NCBI GenBank assembly: GCA_964568395.1
Contig: CAZMPN010000005.1
Span: 1 to 64,000, forward strand
Length of the DNA stretch: 64,000 nucleotides
Reading direction: 5' to 3'
From: UBA6016 sp964568395
GTDB taxonomy: Bacteria; Campylobacterota; Campylobacteria; Campylobacterales; UBA6016
In this document: positions 60,629 to 64,000 of the stretch, in pieces
Layout of the letters: each line of letters begins with the position of its first letter
Position numbering within the stretch: the first letter of the stretch is position 1
Notes under the pieces: generated by a model
The model's database searches: none
What the model was told of the DNA's origin: nothing
What the model saw: the letters and a program-made list of their open reading frames with translations, nothing else
Translations under genes and position numbers: made by a program

Positions 60629-62762
60629 CGGCCGTTCCGCTTTTTAGCGACTGCAAGACGGCAAAGGTAGCTTTCGTAGTCTTGCAGATACTCTCGAAGC
60701 CTATAGCCTCCACGCCGCCCTTGACGGCCAGAAGAAACGCCTCAAACTCTGCCTCAAAACCTTTGTCTTGTGATGCACTGGAGAGTTTTTTTGTTTTTTG
60801 CCCCTTAAATATCTTCAGCTCCCTAAAATCGTTCATCTGCATAGCCAAATTCGGGGCGAAAACCTCTATATACTCTTTTGGAAGCTGCGGATTGCCGTAA
60901 GCGGTATATATTATAACTGCGTTTGAACCGCTCTCATACTCTATCGTTATACTCACGTTGTCTTCGCTCGGCATCGAGGAGTCCATTGTAGAAACAGCCT
61001 TCGCATAGACGCTTACCGGCTCGGAGCCCAACAAGAACGAACACATATCGATAAAATGGCACACTTCTCCGACTATTCTGCCGCCGCCGACATTTTTATC
61101 TTGTATCCAACTTTCTTTCGGGATTACTCCTGCGTTTATCCTGTAAACTATAGAGGCATTTAGAGCGCCTATCTCTTTTTTCATAGCATCGGCAAAAGGC
61201 GAAAACCTGCGATTAAATCCAACTTGAAGCACGGGTCTCTCTTCAAGACCATCGTATACCGCCCTTATCTCTTCAAGCTCGTGCTCGTAAATGCAAAGCG
61301 GCTTTTCTACAAAACAATGTTTTTTGGATTTTAACGCCTCTATTACGCTTGAAGCGTGATCGTCGTGCCTTGTCGTTATAACGACGGCATTTATATCACT
61401 TGAGCCGAATATCTCTTTTTTATCGGTCGTTACAAAAGAAAAACCGTGCTTGCCGCCGACTGAGTGCGCGCTAATGCCGGTAGCCGAACATAGCCCAACT
61501 AGCTCAAAGCCGCTTACTTTTTTGATATTAGGAAGTATTACGGATTTTGTGAAGTTGCCGGCTCCTATAAGTCCTATGTTGACGTTTTCGGAAGAGATTT
61601 TTTTGCCGCTCATTTTGACGAGCTTATTTATCTCTATGTCTTTCGCGCTGTATTTAAGGACGATACCCAGATACTCCTCTTTTACCTTCCCTTCAAGCAG
61701 ATCATATGCGCTCATCGCATCTTCGAAAGCAAAACTGTGGGTGATAAGCTCTTTGGGCGTTATTTTGCCGTCACTCACAAGATCCAAGAACGCCTCAAAA
61801 TTTCGCCTCTCCGTCCACCTGACATACGCAAACGGATAATCCATACCGTTTTCTTCGTAGTCGGTATCGTATCTTCCCGGTCCATACGCCATAGAAAGGC
61901 GCAAATCAAGCTCTTTTTTATAGTAGACGTTTCTAGGAATATCCATCCCTACCTGACCCACGACTACGACTTTGCCTTTGTGTTTGCATATCTCTCCGGC
62001 ATCGAATACGAGCTGGCTAGAGTTTGCGGAAGCAGTTATTATGACGCTATCCACGCCGTATCCTCTGCTAAAACTCTTTGCGGCCGCAACCAGATCTGCC
62101 GCATAACACACCTCGTCCGCTCCGAGTTTTTTGGCTAGCTCCATTTTTTTTGGGTCTATGTCGGAGCCTATAACGAAACATCCGTTTGCCTTTAGTAGTT
62201 GAACGGTAAGCTGCCCTATTAGCCCAAGTCCCATAACGGCGACCCTTTCGCCCAAAGTAGGCTCAGCCTGTCTGACGCCCTGAAGCGCTATCGCCCCGAC
62301 GGTAACGAATGAAGCGTCTACGTCATCGACGTTGTCTGGTATTTTGACAAGCAAGTTTTTTGGTACGTAGTTGTACTCGGAGTGGCTCGCATATCCGGCG
62401 CCGCCGCATGCGACTCTATCTCCGGCGCTTATGCCCTCGGCATATTCACCCACCTCACACACTACGCCTGCGCAGCTATACCCGAGTGGAATAGGGGTAT
62501 CAAGCTTGTTAAACACTTTTTCCAGAGTGTTTTTAACTCCCTCTTTTTTCATCTTGTCGATTACTTGGCGGACAAGATCCGGTCTCGCTTTTGCTTTTCC
62601 GATTAGTGATTTTTTGGCTATATCTACAATCATCTTCTCTGTTCCCGCAGACACAAGCGAACAGGTAGTCCTGACTAGCGCACCCTCCGGGCGACAGTAA
62701 GGCACCGGCACGTCGTATAGCCCAAGTTCCCCGGTTTTGTATGATTGTATAAGCTGCTTCAC
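60618..62762 (-). CDS. Bi-domain oxidoreductase (zinc-ADH fold + Gfo/Idh/MocA)
   Basis: 714 residues, a fusion: a medium-chain alcohol-dehydrogenase part (about 1-370; G-L-G-L-I-G-Q-L near 173-180) and a Gfo/Idh/MocA dehydrogenase (about 395-710; G-L-I-G-A-G-N-F and E-K-P-L). Two NAD(P) sites are thus present. The first part ends its substrate lobe at I-V-L-K-Y. Fusions like this are found almost only in polysaccharide loci, often beside heparinase-like genes; the reaction is unknown, probably oxidation of a sugar nucleotide or lipid-linked sugar. Confidence 0.9.
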   Translation of the reverse strand: MKQLIQSYKTGELGLYDVPVPYCRPEGALVRTTCSLVSAGTEKMIVDIAKKSLIGKAKARPDLVRQVIDKMKKEGVKNTLEKVFNKLDTPIPLGYSCAGVVCEVGEYAEGISAGDRVACGGAGYASHSEYNYVPKNLLVKIPDNVDDVDASFVTVGAIALQGVRQAEPTLGERVAVMGLGLIGQLTVQLLKANGCFVIGSDIDPKKMELAKKLGADEVCYAADLVAAAKSFSRGYGVDSVIITASANSSQLVFDAGEICKHKGKVVVVGQVGMDIPRNVYYKKELDLRLSMAYGPGRYDTDYEENGMDYPFAYVRWTERRNFEAFLDLVSDGKITPKELITHSFAFEDAMSAYDLLEGKVKEEYLGIVLKYSAKDIEINKLVKMSGKKISSENVNIGLIGAGNFTKSVILPNIKKVSGFELVGLCSATGISAHSVGGKHGFSFVTTDKKEIFGSSDINAVVITTRHDDHASSVIEALKSKKHCFVEKPLCIYEHELEEIRAVYDGLEERPVLQVGFNRRFSPFADAMKKEIGALNASIVYRINAGVIPKESWIQDKNVGGGRIVGEVCHFIDMCSFLLGSEPVSVYAKAVSTMDSSMPSEDNVSITIEYESGSNAVIIYTAYGNPQLPKEYIEVFAPNLAMQMNDFRELKIFKGQKTKKLSSASQDKGFEAEFEAFLLAVKGGVEAIGFESICKTTKATFAVLQSLKSGTAVEI

Positions 62763-62773
62763 TCTATCTCCAT

Positions 62774-64000
62774 CTAGTCTATATATTGTCTAAGCCACTC
62801 TTCTAGCACTATCAGCGCCCAGATATAAAGAGACCTGTCTCTTCTGCCGGACTCATGCTCGAAAATAATACGGCGCACGCTCTCATAATTTAGCAAACCT
62901 CTTTTTTTTACGCTCTCTTCGCCGAGATAGTCGTCAATGAAACCTTTTAGGTCTTTTTTGAGCCACATACCCATAGGAGGATTGAGGCCTAACTTAGGTT
63001 TGTCGATAATCGCTTTCGGTATTTTGCCATTTAGCAACTTTTTCATCAGATATTTTGTCTGTCCGTTTTTAATTCTCAGAGACGGCGAAACAGCCGTCAT
63101 AAACTCGACTACTTTATGGTCGATAAGCGGAAACCTTACCTCAAAAGAGTTTGCCATGCTCATAGCGTCGCCGTAACAAAGCAAGTTGTTTGGCAAAAAA
63201 CTTTTTATGTCGACGAGCGATGTTTTTAAAACCCTATCATCCACAAAATCAAGACCATTCCATAAATCTTTGACGATATGCCTATATTCGTCGTGCCTAC
63301 CGAGCAGTTCGCCTATCTCTTGGTCGGAAAAATAACCCACCCAATCCTCATACATAGCGTCATCATTCTTTGACAAAGATGCAATAAAGGTTTTGATTCT
63401 CCGCAAAGAATGATTACCGCTTGAGTTTTCCGGTATCAGCGAAGTGATCTTGGAAAGAGCTTTAAAAAGGGGTTTTGGGATTTGTTCCAACTTCGCCGCA
63501 AGAAGCGCGGCCTCATATCTAGGATACCCCCCGAACACTTCATCCCCGCCGTCTCCGGCCAGAGCAACGGTGGCATGTTTTTTTGTCTCTTTTGTTAGTT
63601 CATGTATCAAGATAGCAGTCGGGTTTCCAAACGGCTCGTCAAAATGCCTTACCATTATCGGCAGCAGATTTGCTGCATCGGGCGCAATCTCTATAACATT
63701 ATGGTTTGTAGAAAAAAAATCAGCCATTATTTTTGCGTCATTTGTCTCATCGTACTTGTCAGCTCCAGGAAATGCCAAAGTGTACGTATTTACCTTTTTT
63801 GCAGAGTTCTTCGCCATGTAGTACAAAATCGTGGAGGAGTCTATTCCGCCGGACAAAAATGAGCCGAGCTCAACATCTGCTATCATTCTGAGCTTCACCG
63901 ACTCGTCAAGCAGCATATCAAGTCTTGACAGCACATCCGCCTCGTCTGCATCATCCTGTGAAACAAAATTGGATACGTCCCAATATTTCTCTATCCTGAC
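62774..64000 (-). CDS. AsnB-type amidotransferase, copy 3 (N-terminus beyond the window)
   Basis: The frame stays open to the right edge, so the 408 residues seen are the C-terminal part: the visible start reads R-I-E-K-Y-W-D-V-S, the usual link between the glutaminase and synthetase domains. L-S-G-G-I-D-S-S and A-G-D-G-G-D-E-V-F-G-G-Y are intact. A GTG at 63934 is internal and should not be taken as a start. The missing part should hold the Cys2 glutaminase. It ends 11 bases before the bi-domain gene. Confidence 0.9.
   Translation of the reverse strand, partial: VRIEKYWDVSNFVSQDDADEADVLSRLDMLLDESVKLRMIADVELGSFLSGGIDSSTILYYMAKNSAKKVNTYTLAFPGADKYDETNDAKIMADFFSTNHNVIEIAPDAANLLPIMVRHFDEPFGNPTAILIHELTKETKKHATVALAGDGGDEVFGGYPRYEAALLAAKLEQIPKPLFKALSKITSLIPENSSGNHSLRRIKTFIASLSKNDDAMYEDWVGYFSDQEIGELLGRHDEYRHIVKDLWNGLDFVDDRVLKTSLVDIKSFLPNNLLCYGDAMSMANSFEVRFPLIDHKVVEFMTAVSPSLRIKNGQTKYLMKKLLNGKIPKAIIDKPKLGLNPPMGMWLKKDLKGFIDDYLGEESVKKRGLLNYESVRRIIFEHESGRRDRSLYIWALIVLEEWLRQYID

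Noticed and set aside
62774..63934. Treating the third AsnB as a short 386-residue complete protein starting at a GTG
   Set aside because: The same frame is open for 22 more codons to the window edge and reads a typical AsnB linker, so the gene is simply cut by the window.
1..64000. CRISPR array, tRNA genes, insertion sequences, prophage or replication origin
   Set aside because: I found no regularly spaced direct repeats, tRNA-like cloverleaf, transposase motif, phage protein or DnaA-box cluster by reading.

Overview
The window looks like chromosomal DNA of a Campylobacterota (epsilonproteobacterial) species. The clearest sign is the minus-strand run pyrH - rpoZ - spoT - tyrS - nitronate monooxygenase - N-acetylmuramoyl-L-alanine amidase, an order I know from Campylobacter. 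Other signs are the small 67-residue RpoZ, the single long RelA/SpoT protein and promoters with a good -10 box but no obvious -35. Base composition in the core (roughly half G+C by eye) is well above that of C. jejuni, so a higher-GC Campylobacter or a free-living relative is likely; the genus is inference only. Coding is very dense and no gap exceeds 300 bases. I see no tRNA, rRNA, CRISPR array, insertion sequence or prophage gene.

Layout. (1) 1-6305, minus: a Tad/Flp pilus locus (prepilin peptidase, TadG-like pseudopilin, TadZ, TadA ATPase, TadB, TadC, and the start of one more gene). (2) 6363-9769: a thioredoxin-like protein, a His-rich zinc-type CDF transporter and a YeiH-type transporter, divergent from a YeiE-type LysR regulator. 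(3) 9773-16448: metabolite repair (Nnr), purN, an OmpA-type lipoprotein with a small FecR-domain protein, thiG, a small secreted Gly/Arg-tailed protein, ppa, an MscL with a zinc ribbon, and a DEAD-box helicase. (4) 16454-23807: a DUF155 protein, amidase, nitronate monooxygenase, tyrS, spoT, rpoZ and pyrH. (5) 23853-32213: a compact signalling and secretion module. (6) 32215-64000: a surface-polysaccharide locus running off the right edge.

The most interesting region is block 5. One tightly packed minus-strand unit encodes, in transcription order, a GAF/HD-GYP protein, a TPR plus outer-membrane beta-barrel protein resembling Slam (type XI secretion) translocators, a 661-residue secreted FecR-domain protein whose C-terminus carries a TbpB-like signature, a CHASE2-class III adenylate cyclase, and a class II cyclic-nucleotide phosphodiesterase. 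A single-domain cyclic-nucleotide-binding protein is divergent from it. Writer, eraser and reader of a cyclic nucleotide therefore sit beside a probable exoprotein and its translocator. I propose this as one surface-sensing or exoprotein-control system.

The polysaccharide locus has GDP-L-fucose genes (manC, gmd, fcl), galE, wecB, a polyprenyl-phosphate sugar-1-phosphate transferase, a sugar aminotransferase, two Wzx flippases, one AT-rich Wzy polymerase, eight glycosyltransferases, an acyltransferase, a methyltransferase, a NodU-type carbamoyltransferase, a heparinase II/III-like protein, a bi-domain oxidoreductase and three AsnB-type amidotransferases. Most junctions overlap by 4 bases (ATGA, GTGA or TTGA), which points to long translationally coupled transcripts. 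Two flippases with one polymerase, plus a drop in G+C around wzy, suggest a mosaic locus.
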